Assembly (NCBI GenBank): GCA_030248135.1
Contig: JASANC010004614.1
Coordinates: forward strand, 31,549 to 95,548
Direction: 5' to 3'
DNA: 64,000 bases
Origin: Theristus sp. LFF4_11
Lineage: Eukaryota > Nematoda > Chromadorea > Monhysterida > Xyalidae
A program made the translations under genes and the position numbers. Below the pieces are notes generated by a model. It ran no database searches. It saw nothing but the letters and a program-made list of their open reading frames with translations, and was not told where the DNA came from. Shown here one piece after another: positions 1-23,300 of this stretch (the first letter of the stretch is position 1; each line of letters begins with the position of its first letter).

Positions 1-726
1 TCTTTCTGTTTTTGTATTGTTGTGCATTTGAATAGTGCTTTGAAGTGGTCTTTTTTCCATGTTTTTATTATCATTTTCATTTACCGTTCATTTCAGTTTT
101 CACTTTGCCGACTGCGACGCAGCACTGTTTGGCGCCAACATACCAATCACCACCATTGTTAGCACTGTTTCTAGCTTTCTGTTTTGTTTGATTGTTCGCC
201 TTCTTGTTTTTTTTGTGTCTTTCGTTGAAGTTATTTATTGCCAGCTGATTGGTCGGTTGAATTCATTCTTAATATTATGGATTTATTCAAACGTCTCCTG
301 ACTAAAATGACGTCATTTGCTTTAAAAACGCCTGTTTGTCAAAGTACAGTCCACTAAAATGTCAGTTTGGTGTGGCTGATTCGACATTCACCATTTGTTT
401 ACGGGAAGAAATCGGCTAAACGGAAAGTCTGGTTTGCTGTGAACGGCAAGCGCATGTTTGGTGGCGCATGACGTCATTTCAGTGGGACACGTTTGAAAAA
501 ATAGGTCATAGTAAGCTGAAGAATTCAGCCAATCAGTGCAGTGTAGCAGTGTCACAACCGGAGTTGCAGTGCTGCAGTGTGCCGTACATTTGAGGTCCAC
601 ACGTTAGCGTCAGTTTGTTGCCCCATTTCTGTCTGGCCCGCAAGAGGCGGTGTGTAGTGTTGTATGTTTCTGTTCGATTTGGAATGGATTATGGAACAAA
701 ATGTTGACTGACGTTTGCTGTTGTAG
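1..726. other. Intron or upstream sequence of the GK5-like gene
   Basis: No coding exon is recognisable here. The next downstream exon (from 727) starts in the middle of the FGGY kinase fold after a TTGTAG acceptor. This stretch is therefore probably an intron, and the N-terminal exons lie outside the window. It carries a foldback repeat (about 275-515) and two copies of the CCAATCAG/CTGATTGG octamer described in the findings. Confidence 0.5.
275..515. repeat. Foldback MITE-like repeat (family F), first copy
   Basis: The left arm contains TTTATTCAAACGT followed by AAAATGACGTCATTTGC. The right arm contains TGACGTCATTTCAGTGGGAC and then ACACGTTTGAAAAAATA. A shorter, near-palindromic copy of the same arms lies at 28553-28655, where the pair collapses to about 100 bp. 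The arrangement suggests a small non-autonomous element with inverted ends. I could not define a target duplication. Confidence 0.5.
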
Positions 727-3062
727 ATGGGCGACCAGCAGGCCGCTGCGTACGGTGTTGGTTGCTTGAATCGTGGCGATTTGACGCTCTCCTTGGGCAC
801 GGGCGCCTTTGTCGACATAAACACCGGCACCGAACCGCACACATCCATGCAGGGTAACAAAACCAATTTGTGTTTCATGGCGATTACATAACGATGCCGT
901 TCACTCAAGAACTGTACCAGCTAAACAGTATGACAGCTGAATCTCGCAAACATTTTATTTATCAATATCTTATCTTACCTACTCGACGGCGTTCTGTGTA
1001 CGCTGTTTTCTGGGTTAGCCCTGGCGAAAAAACATCGTCTGAAATACCCAGCAACAACAACAATCTGTCACTCGATCTTTCTCGCGTATCATTTGATCCT
1101 ATAAAACTGTCAGATCAGCGTGATGCGGAGACTCAAATCCAGCAGGAATCATGTCACAATTCACCAACACATGCTCAGGCCTATACCCGTTGATCGGCTG
1201 GCGATTGGATGGTGAGCTGTGTTACTTGGCCGAAGCGCAATGCCACGACATGGCCACCGCGTTGCACTGGGCGGAGTCGGTTGGCTTGTTTGACGACATC
1301 GCGCAGACCGCTGCGATCGCGCAATCGGTCGTCGACTCTGGCGGCGTTTACTTTGTGCCCGCGTTTAATGGACTGCAGGTCTGTGTGTGGCTTGGGCAGT
1401 GCTCGAATTTGTTGCGGCTTGAGTGACTTGACCTCCAAACGTCACTGTTTTGTTTTGTTGAATTGTAGGTGATTGGTACAATCTGAAGTGATTGTTTAGA
1501 TCGATACCAAATATGATGTTTTTGGGACGCCCTGTCCTGCGTCCCTATGTCTGCGTTCGTTTTAAGCTAGAAACAATACGTTAGCAGAACCGATTTTCGT
1601 CGCGTAGCCACACTGGCAGCATTGATATGCCACCTTTGATCTGTTTGATCTCCCACATTTGAATGACGTTGCATTGTAAGCGTTGTTGTTGTTGTTGTTG
1701 TGATTTTTCGGCGATGTTTTCAGCCAGGGCTAACCCAGAGAAGCGTACAGAACGCCATTGAGTAGGGCGCCCATCGAGTTTTCTCTGTCATTAAGTGCCT
1801 ATACACCCGTCGGCGGGGCTCGATCCCCCGAGCGCACAGACTGCAGTCTAACGCACTACCACCAGGCCACGAGCGGTGACACGTGTGTTGCTCCTGCAGT
1901 GTCCCGTGAACGATGCCCTGGCGTGTACTGCATTCTTCGGCATGACCGAACGCACCACGAAGGCGCACCTGCTGCGTGCCGTGCTCGAGTCAGTTGCGTT
2001 CCGCCTGTACCAGATCTACGAGGTGCTGCTCGACGAGGTCACCTTCCACCAAAACTTGATTCGGTCGGTTTTTGTTGTTGCAGTTTCTTGCAATGTCTGG
2101 TGGGTACATTGTGCGGTTTATGTTCGATCATGAGCTTAAAAACGGATTGGCTGTGTGCTATTGGTTACTCCACACCAATCAATCAGACTGCACTGATTAT
2201 CCAAGTGCAATGCGACCAATCAGAGCTTTTATACAAGCTAACGGGGCATTCATGAAGCAGCATTTAATGACTGCGTAGCTATGTTTTTACACAACCACGC
2301 ATCACTAAATACTGCTTCATGAATTCCGCTTAATGTTTTGTAACATCACTAATTACAGCTTCATGAATGCCGCTCAATGTTTTGTAACATCACTAAATAC
2401 TGCTTCATGAATGCCGCTCAATGTTTTGTCATCGTTCTCTAACCTGGTCCACTGTATCGCTGCAGCTGCTGCGGTGGCGTCGCACAGAACGACTTCGTCT
2501 GTCAAACAGTCGCCACGCTCTGCCAGCGTTCCGTGCAACGCGTTCAGAACGGCCAGCTTTCAGCGGCGTTTGGCGCTGCGTATTTGGCCGGCACGGGCGT
2601 CGGTTCGTGTTCCTTTGTGGGTTTTTCTGTGAATAAGCTATTGCACAAGTTTTGTTACTCCAGTGGTTCAAGAGGGTCGCATCACTAATGAGGCCACCCC
2701 TCATCCTGCATGTGATGATGCAGAGAACCGTCCTGTAACTTGGTTGATTTTCATTGAACAATTCAGGAGCTTTCGAAAACTGTAGATCTTTTTGTTTCTA
2801 TTGAACAGTTTCTACAGTTCTTTCTTGGTGAACTTCTCCAAAGTTCGACGCAATTTCTCGCGTTTCTCGCGCAGGTTTCTGGTCGCCGCTGAAAACCATC
2901 GAAGATTTCATCAGAATCGACCGCGAATTCCAACCGGAGCCACTGGACGTTCGCGCTACGGTGCAACAGACGTATGACGTCTGGAAAAAAGCGATGGAGC
3001 GAACGTTGCAGTGGTACACCGCGGAGGCTATAAACGCCGCGGATCGCGGCATTCGAAAATGA
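727..3062 (+). CDS. GK5: GK5-type glycerol kinase (FGGY family), 3' part only
   Basis: FGGY carbohydrate kinases phosphorylate glycerol or a related polyol with ATP in the cytosol. Five exons are visible: 727-853, 1179-1378, 1900-2063, 2466-2602 and 2875-3062 (TGA); all splice in phase. The first begins near MGDQQAAAYG and carries the ATP-loop stretch SLGTGAFVDINTG. The second reads LYPLIGWRLDGELCYLAE and ends FVPAFNGLQ. The fourth holds CCGGVAQNDFVCQ, equivalent to the DGGV segment of the family. The last ends in TLQWYTAEAINAADRGIRK. The order and spacing match the C-terminal half of human-type GK5 rather than classical GK. The N-terminal half, with the first part of the active site, is missing from the window. 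A SINE ends about 20 bp before the third exon. FGGY membership is near certain; GK5 over other GK paralogues is from remembered similarity. Confidence 0.87.
980..1068 (+). mobile_element. SINE family 1, truncated 3' fragment with short (CAA)n tail
   Basis: This contains the tail half of the common SINE: a GGCGTTCTGTG...TACGC segment, TGGGTTAGCCCTGG, an AACATCG...TGAAAT block and CAACAACAACAA. The tRNA-like head is missing. It sits in the GK5 intron about 110 bp before the 1179 exon. Confidence 0.7.
1683..1880 (-). mobile_element. SINE family 1 (tRNA-derived, (CAA)n tail), near full length
   Basis: Read on the minus strand, it starts with GTCACCGCTCGTGGCCTGG. Then come a tRNA A-box-like TGGTAGTGCGTTAGAC and a B-box-like GGATCGAGCCC. 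A non-tRNA body follows, with ATAGGCACTTAATGACAGAG and CTCTGGGTTAGCCCTGG, and it ends in about six CAA units. The same order is found in eight other copies in this window. Its 5' end lies only about 20 bp from the GK5 exon at 1900. Confidence 0.85.
2239..2433. repeat. Palindromic TAA-flanked MITE (family P) plus threefold duplication of its right arm
   Basis: The left part (GGGGCATTCATGAAGCAG, then a second arm ending CTGCTTCATGAATTCC) is a near-perfect palindrome of about 90 bp. After it, a unit of about 44 bp (CACTAAATACTGCTTCATGA, ATTCCGCTTAATG, TTTTGTAACAT) is repeated three times up to about 2433. Other palindromic copies are at 23645, 23944, 24857 and 32503. Confidence 0.7.
2645..2755 (-). 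repeat. Interspersed repeat, family C, copy 1
   Basis: On the minus strand it reads CAACCAAGTTACAGGACGG, TTCTCTGCATC..., ATGAGGGGTGGCCTCATTAG and a final CCTCTTGAACCACTGG. The same sequence, 75-115 bp long, recurs at 11270, 36868, 40850 and 46340. No tRNA-like boxes or coding potential are seen. It may be a MITE or the end of a larger element. Confidence 0.65.
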
Positions 3063-4053
3063 ACGAGGGGCACTTTTGATTTTGAGGGTGGGAATTTATT
3101 GGACGCATACAGGCAATCCGATTCAAATTCACGATTGTTTGTCATATTATTTTCGCATTCTTGCCCGTGTACAAACAAACTGTGCAGCGTTTTATTGATT
3201 CATCGATATTGTTGGTTGCTGTGCTGACTCATTTTGCTTCGGACATATCCTTTCAAATAATTTTTGACCTCAATTGTCTTATGTTTTTGTTTGATTATCG
3301 TTTTGCTTGACTGACACGACTACTGAACTCAAGGTTGTGTGCTTCAAGTCCATTGTCACATTTCTTTTTGTTGGCGATCTTAGCTGGTGGGTGCCTTCTT
3401 TCATTGTGATTTACATTCTTTTCGATTTTGAAAGATTTTCTGTTTTATCGATTCGTTAATTCGCTGTATTTGACATTAGATTGTTTGTTATTTGTTCGAT
3501 CTTACTGTGATTGCGCATTTTGCATTTGCCTCACTTTTTGTCTTGTTCGATGCCTGCTTGATTTTGTTTGTTTTTCAAACTGGCGGCGCTTGACGTAAAT
3601 ACTTACTGTATGTATGATCATTATTGGTGAAATTGTGCTAACTTGCCTTGAATTGGTTCTGATTTGGGCGGTTTAGTTTTTGTTAAGTTTAGTTTCAGTT
3701 ATTGTTGTTGAACATATTACTGTAGCGGTGCTGGGCATACTTGTCAATTTTTGGCATTCGAATAGCGGTGCTGGGCATTATTGTCATTTTTTGGCATTCG
3801 AATGGAATAAAATTTGAGCAGTTATCAAAGGTTGTTTTTGTTGCTTGGATTCCGTGTTGCCCGACACAGCATCAACCATATCGGTTGCTGTTACAGCATG
3901 CTGACTTCGTCCAAATTTAGCAATCGCTTTTCAGCCGTACACTTCAGAAATGCAAACAGCTGATGATTGACTGCACTTGAATTTTTCACGCCGTTGAGTG
4001 GTCACTTTCAAGGTTCAAATTTTAGTTTTCACCGAAACTGCGAACAGCCAATC
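3063..4053. other. Intergenic region between GK5 and katanin, with a duplicated block
   Basis: No convincing exon is present. At about 3724-3800 a segment of about 45 bp (TAGCGGTGCTGGGCAT, then TTTTTGGCATTCGAA) is repeated directly, twice. An AATAAA occurs at about 3807, too far from the GK5 stop to be a confident polyadenylation signal. The katanin promoter should lie in the right half, but no clear TATA box was seen. Confidence 0.5.
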
Positions 4054-16253
<12,200 letters not shown>

Positions 16254-17301
16254 ATGTGGAATGTCAATTAAATGGAACACGACGCGATGAAATTGAATAG
16301 TTTTTTTTGGTGTTGTTTGTTAGGAATGATGCATGAGAAGAGTTTTTTTGCTTTTGGATTGATTCGCCGTTTTGGTAGTTTGTGGTTTCGTTTGTCGCAA
16401 AATGCCACTGTTAAGATCAGAATCGTTTTTGATTTTTAAATCACATTTGTGTTGTTGCTCATGGGGAGCGCATTCGAGTGCTGCACGGTATTTTTTCTAT
16501 GTTTGGTTGTTTCACGGATTCCACGAAGTCTCAACATAGTCTCAAGAGTTGTTTTGCTCATCTCGCAGTGTGGTTATTTTTGTATAGTTCACTTATCTGG
16601 TTAATTGTCGATGTTTTGGAGTTCCATGTCGTGTTCGTTTTATTTGCACGATTGGTGAATAACGCACAGACGATGTGTCCTCCTTTCCACTGTATTTTTA
16701 GAAAATTGCATTTACAAGTTTCATGATTTCGTCATAGCGGTTTTTCAGAATATGTCGAGCTCTTTTATGTTTTTTTTTGTTTTTGCAACTTTCATTCCTT
16801 CTGTTTGACCATCCATGCTTTAATCAGATTCCGAAACGTACGCTTTGCGGTTGTGCTTTTATTTCATTTTCTTTTTTTTTTAATTTTCCGTCATTATGTT
16901 TGTTGCGAACTAGCCGAACTATGCGAAAAGTTTGCGTTGGCAATAGTTTTTATTCGTGTGACCGGTTTCGGGGATTCCAGATCATCTGAATTGTTTTTTT
17001 TCTGAAAGATTTCTGGCGATAATTTTGATAGCTTGAAATTGGTATCGCTGTATTTTTAGCATCTGATATAATTTTCCGCATTATAATTTGAGTTTGCGGC
17101 TTTTTTTATTTTCTGGATGTGTGATAAAATCGTAAAGCTGAAGACAGTTTGGTCGCTCTGGTCTGGAAGTAACAAAAATGGTTGAAATCCACGAGGCTAC
17201 CTACAATACTGGTGATGCACTTTGCTTGATGATTTCAGTGTAGTATCTGCTTTGTTTTTTCGTACAAATTCTGCACCAGTTTCATTCAAAAAGCCCAAAA
17301 A
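16254..17301. other. Intergenic region between katanin and COG6
   Basis: The stretch is T-rich (many TTTTTT runs), with no exon-like ORF and no recognised repeat. It should hold the katanin 3' end and the COG6 promoter. No clear AATAAA or TATA box could be tied to either gene. Confidence 0.5.
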
Positions 17302-20300
17302 ATGGCAAGCACTGAAACAAAACCGATGGAGCAAACACCGCCGCCGGCCAATCCGATCGCGAAGAAACTGGATCGCATTTTGAACAGCAAAATTGAGACC
17401 GATTCGGTGAGCTGAAACAACACGACCGTGTAAAATACGTGATCTCACAAGAACACGGGTTACTGGTTGACTGTCAAAGGGCTTATGCGTTGCGAATTAC
17501 TGCGCGCATGTGTAGACTTTAGCATGCTTGACGCGGGAATTCAAAATTGCTGAAATGACTCTTGAGTCCCTGAGCTACGAGCGCGTCACTTTGGCAATTT
17601 TGAATTGCCGACTCACTCGACTATAAGAACGCAAACGCATTTGAGTCCCGGAACCAAAACGATGTGATGGTTTCATATATTGCTCATCCCCTGCTTCGGT
17701 TTTCTGCTTGCAGTCGAGTGTGGCGTTGACACGTTTGTTTCAATTGTTTCAATATTCCACAGGAAATGATCCTTGCATTGGAGTCCGTTTCGAGTATCAT
17801 CCCGGAGAACAGCGTTCAGAATCGTCGCAACTTGCGGCGTCACATCGAGACGAGAACCGTCGAATCGCATCTGCAGTTCTTGGAGAAGTTCAAGACCTTG
17901 AAACAGGTTCGTTGAAAAATTGGACGGTACTTTCTGGTGCATTTTATTATCCATGTCACGAAGGTCGCAATAAAAAATGGTTCGTACATTGGCTATTCAA
18001 AGCGCTGATTGGTTTGTTGCACAGCGTGTAATGCAACCAGTAATCAGATCGCATAAAGGCGCGTTTAGCAATTAGTTTTTTGTGCGTACGCACGGACACG
18101 ACACGTAAAAAATGGCCACGCGATTTAGAAATCGTGTCGTGTGTGCTATCTTAATGCATTACGGACGCGATTAGTTTGCGCACGGGATTTAGAACGACGT
18201 TTGTGCGTACGGACGAAAAACTAAATGGTGTTTCCGCCTTAAGAAATTCTGTTTTATATGTGTGTGCTTCATGATTTACGACGTGTTCAGCTGAGAGCAC
18301 CGCAGTAAGTTCGGCAATTGCGTAAAAAAAAGCGTTCAACTAATTTTTCGTCAAGAATCTTGACACGGTGGCGGGCGAGGTGAACGCGATGCACGACTGT
18401 TGCACGGGCATGACCGAGCGACTGAGGGCGACCAAGGAGCAGACGAGGGATCTCATCAATCAGACCACACGTCTACAGGCCGATAGGTGACCCGGCTTCA
18501 TTTGTGGGCGATCCGTTGTCATAACGGCACGATGTCACTGTTTGTTGTTGTTGTTTGTTGTTCATCGCCCATGGTGGGAAAGCTAGTGACGCAATTTGGC
18601 CGATCGCGCGGGCTCTTGTCGGGTGCGGACACGCTGTGTGGAAGCTGCGTCGTTGTCCGCTTGTCGTCGTCGTCGATGTGCAGCCTTTCCGTTTCGCCAC
18701 TTCAACTACGGAGTTCCCCCGAAGATACCGGTCGATCCGGTGGTCAAATACGAGGCCAGTTGAGCGGCAGTTTTAGTGGTGTTCCCGAAACCGGAAGGTA
18801 CCAAACGCCAGTTCGTTAATGGGCAAGTGGAGATGTTTTAGCAGTTATGGTTGATTAATTCCAGTCCACCATTAAAATCAATAGACCAATCAATCAACAA
18901 GTAGTCCATGCAAAAAAGGTGAGCGTTCATTTTACTGATTTCAAAGAAAAAAAAACTCACGTTGTTCCAGTGCCCGACTCGAGAAACGTGCCGAGCTTGT
19001 GGATGCCTTCCTGCGCAAGTTCACGTTGACGGAGGCGGAGAGGCACGCCCTGAACGCAGAGCCGCCCCCCGCTGGCCAACAGCACACCGCACCGCCGATT
19101 TCAGCGGCGTTCTTTCCGGCGCTCGCCAGGGTCCGCCAGATCCACGCCGACTGCAAGGAACTGCTCGCGCATCAGCAGAATGTCGCTGCGTTAGTGTTGC
19201 GTTGCTATTGCTGCTTGTTGATGTCGGGATTGCTGCGTGTTTTTCAGATGATGTTGTTGTTGTTGTTGTTGTTGTTGGGGATTTTAGGCGACGTTTTTCG
19301 CAACGGCTAACCCAGACAAGCGTACAGAACGCCGTCGAGTAGGGTGCCATTAAGTGCCCATACACCCCGTCGGCGGGGCTCGATCCCCCGAACGCGCAGA
19401 CAAGAGTCTAACGCGCTACCACCAGGCCGCTAGCGGTGGGTGACATTTGAGTTGGAGTGTGCTGCTGATTGGATGCTATTTGATTTGAACGGGAGTGTGG
19501 CGTGTGGTGATTAGTCATGGCGATTGATTGTTAGATGATGCGGACAGGCAAATCAGCTGGCCACATTTGGATTATAGTGCCAATTCAAAATCGACAACGG
19601 TTGTTTTGCGTCTTGTGTTTTTTTTCACGACTGATCGGCTTTCTGTGCCAAACTGATGGTCTGCAGTGTCGTCTATATCATGCGGATGCGCGAGCGAGCG
19701 CCAGCGAGCGGACAGCGCATCACGCATTATATGGCTGAATATTCCCTCGCGCGCTTTTTTCAAATTTGCTCGCTGCGTCCAGCGAGCATAGTATAAGCCA
19801 CAAACTTGGTTCTGTGCACACGAAACGAACACCCAAAGTTGTGCTTGGAGCCGCGAAAAAATTTTTATCCGACTATTTTTCATACGCTGTAGACACGAAA
19901 AACCTATTCTGAAATTTATGTTACTTATTTTCCTTGGTATTTTTTTTTCTGGTATGTAATCAACATGTGTTCGCCCTTTAAATTTTTACCTGCGACACTT
20001 TCGCAGTCGAACAAAAATGTTCCCTGGGGTAATTCCACCCGGAGATTTTGAAAATTGGGTTAATTTTTTACCCAGACCCTGTTTTTGGGTAAAAAATTGG
20101 GCATTTTTAATTGTTGGGAGGGTTTTCACCTGGTTTTAAGTGTTCGCCCTTTCAGTTTTTAGCTGGGACACTTTCACAGTTGAACAAAATTTTTTCCTAG
20201 GGTAATTTCATCCGTAGATTCTGAAAATTTAGTTTATTTTTTTGCCCGGGCATTTTTTGGGGTCAAAATTGTGCATTTTTTAAAGTTGGTAGCATTTTGA

Positions 20301-23300
20301 CTGGGTATCAGTTTTTCACTCTTACAAATTTTGTCTGAGCTACGAAAAATAAGAGAAATGTTTAGTCCGTAGGAATTCAATGCGCTGATCACGGATTTCG
20401 GGTTAGTTTTCTTACGTGAGCAACTCTAGATGCCGAATCGTGACGATATCGGGCGAATCGGCCGTGGAAATCGGCGAAATCGGTCCACGAACGAAAAACA
20501 AGAAAAGGGTGTTTTCCAGGGTAATTCAATGCGCCGATCACGAATTTTAAGTTAGTTTTCTTACGTGAGCAACTCTAGATGCTGAATCGTGACGATTTCG
20601 GGCGAATCGGCCGTGGAAATCGGCGAAATCGGTCCAGGAACGAAAAACAAGAAAAAAGTGTTTTCCAGGGTAATTCAATGCGCTGATCACGAATTTTGGG
20701 TTAGTTTTCTTACGTGAGCAACTCTAGATGCTGAATCGTGACGATTTCGGGCGAATCAGCCGTGGAAGTTGGCGAAATCGGTCCAGGAACGAAAAACAAG
20801 AAAAGAGTGTTTTCTAGGGTAATTCAATCCGCTGATCACGGATTTTGGGTTAGTTTTCTTACATGAGCAACTCTAGATGCTGAATCGTGACGATTTCGGG
20901 CGAATCGGCCGTGGAAATCGGCGAAATCGGTCCAGGAACGAAAAACAAGAAAAAAGTGTTTTCCAGGGTAATTCAATGCGCTGATCACAAATTTTGGGTT
21001 AGTTTTCTTACGTGAGCAATTCTAGATGCTGAATCGTGACGATTTCGGGCGAGTCGGCCGTGGAAATTGGCGAAATCGGTCCAGGAACAAAAAACAAGAA
21101 AAGGGGGTTTTCCAGGGTAATTCAATGCGCTGATCACGAATTTTGGAATAGTTTTCTTACGTGAACAACTCTAGATGCTGAATCGTGACGATTTCGGGCG
21201 AATCGGCCGTGGAAGTTGGCGAAATCGGTCCAGGAACGAAAAACAAGAAAAGGGTGTTTTCCAGGGTAATTCAATGCGCTGATCACGAATTTTGGGTTAG
21301 TTTTCTTACGTGAGCAACTCTAGATGCTGAATCGTGACGATTTCGGGCGAATCGGCCGTGGAAGTTGGCGAAATCGGTCTAGAAACGAGAAACAAGAAAA
21401 GGTTGTTTTCCAGGGTAATTCAATGCGCTGATCACAAATTTTGGGTTAGTTTTTTTTATGTGAGCAACTCTGGATGCTGAATCGTGACGATTTCGGGCGA
21501 ATCGGCCGTTGAAGTTAGCGAAATCGTTCTAGAAACGAAAAACAAGAAAAGGTTGTTTTCCAGAGTAATTCAATGCACTGATCCCGGATTTTGGGTTGGT
21601 TTTTTGTGAGCAACTCTAGATACTGAATCGTAACGATTTCGAGCGAATCGGCCGTAGAAATAGCATAGGCGAAATCGGCCCAAAAAACGAAAAATGAAAA
21701 CTCTGAGGTATCCGGGGTTTAGAAGAATGTGTGACCAACGAGATGTGAATTTGGTTCGACCTTCGGGACTTATTTAAAAGTCAGAATATTATCTAAAAAT
21801 GCGGGAGACGCATATAAAAGGAGGAATATGGCTTTGTCTAAGCAGTGAGAGACTTGGCTCGACAACTCTTTTCAAGTCTCTGATGTGGTACACACGGATA
21901 CAAGTACATAAGAGCCATATTTTTGCGCCGTTTATTCACTATTTCGGTTGCACATGTATAATCTTTTCGTACGAAGGAGGCTTAGTAATGTTGAATGATG
22001 TGTGGAAAAGCCGCACACTGAAAAAATGTTTCGCGCCAGAGCGTAGTTCGAATATGAATTGAAATAAATTTTGTTTAGTGAAAAAACATTCTGACTGGTT
22101 TTTTCTCAATTTCTTGCACGAATCTGTCGTCAGAATACGTTAAGTTTTTGCTCATTTAAAATTGCCGCGCAGCCATGAAACATTTTCTCTATCTGTGCGT
22201 GCAAACGCATATTGGGTCACGATTAATAAGAAAGATAATACTTTGTAGACAATTAAAACTTTTGCGGTATTTCGGGCATTTAGCGACCACTAAAACCACT
22301 AAAACAACGATCAGACTTCAGATCGCTGATACTGGTTTGCCCAGGACAAAGTGTATCGCAGAGGCATTGGGGAACGCAAGGTCTCCTTCTGTGGCAAAGG
22401 CAAGGACTCACGGGACAGACAGTTTATCCTGCCACTAGAGTTTGGTAAAAAGGCTGAAAATCAACGGAAGATAACACCTTTTTGTCACTGATGCTGGTGT
22501 GTACACAGCGATGCGTACGTTAGCAACGATAAAACCACATGAAACAATGTTTTGCAGTCTCTGATTTTTTTGTTTTTGCACAGAATTTACAGATTCTTGA
22601 TTTACACAAGTTCTGCACAGAATTTGCACAGAATTTCGCACATGATGTGATTTCGGACTAAACTGGAAAGGACAGTTAAAAAATGATTTTAAAACTTTTT
22701 ACACTTTTCAGTAAAACAAACGCGGCGCAAAAATATAGCTTTTATGTACTTGTATCCGTGTGTACCACATCAGAGACTTGAAAAGAGTTGTCGAGCCAAG
22801 TCTCTCACTGCTTAGACAAAGCCATATTCCTCCTTTTATATGCGTCTCCCGCATTTTTAGATAATACGCTGGTGATGGTTGGTTGGGGAGGGGGGAGGGC
22901 TGGTTGATGATTGGTTGGGGGGAAGGGGGTGGAGCTGGTTGATGGTTAGTTGGGGAGGGGGGGGGGGGAGTGCTGGTTGATGATTGGTTGGGGAGGGAGC
23001 TGGTTGATGATTGGGGGGGAGGGGGATGGGGTTGGTGATGGTTGATTGGGGGAGGGGTGGGGCTGGTTGATGATTGGTTGGGGGAAGGGGTGAAACTGGT
23101 TGACGATTGGTTGAGGGAGGGAGCTGGTTGATGGTTGGGTGCATTTGAAATACCGCTGAGATATGATATGAAGATGGAAATCGAGTAGCTCTAATGGAAA
23201 TCTAGCAAGAAATCTTGCTCGTCTTTGTTTTCAGTGGTAAAACAGCACACGCCCGGCGTGCTGACGCAAATCACGGACGCTATATGTCGGCCGTTCAAGG

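Noticed and set aside
20365..21715. CRISPR-like repeat array
   Set aside because: Whole 149-bp units repeat with no unique spacers, and the context is a eukaryotic intron. It is a satellite.
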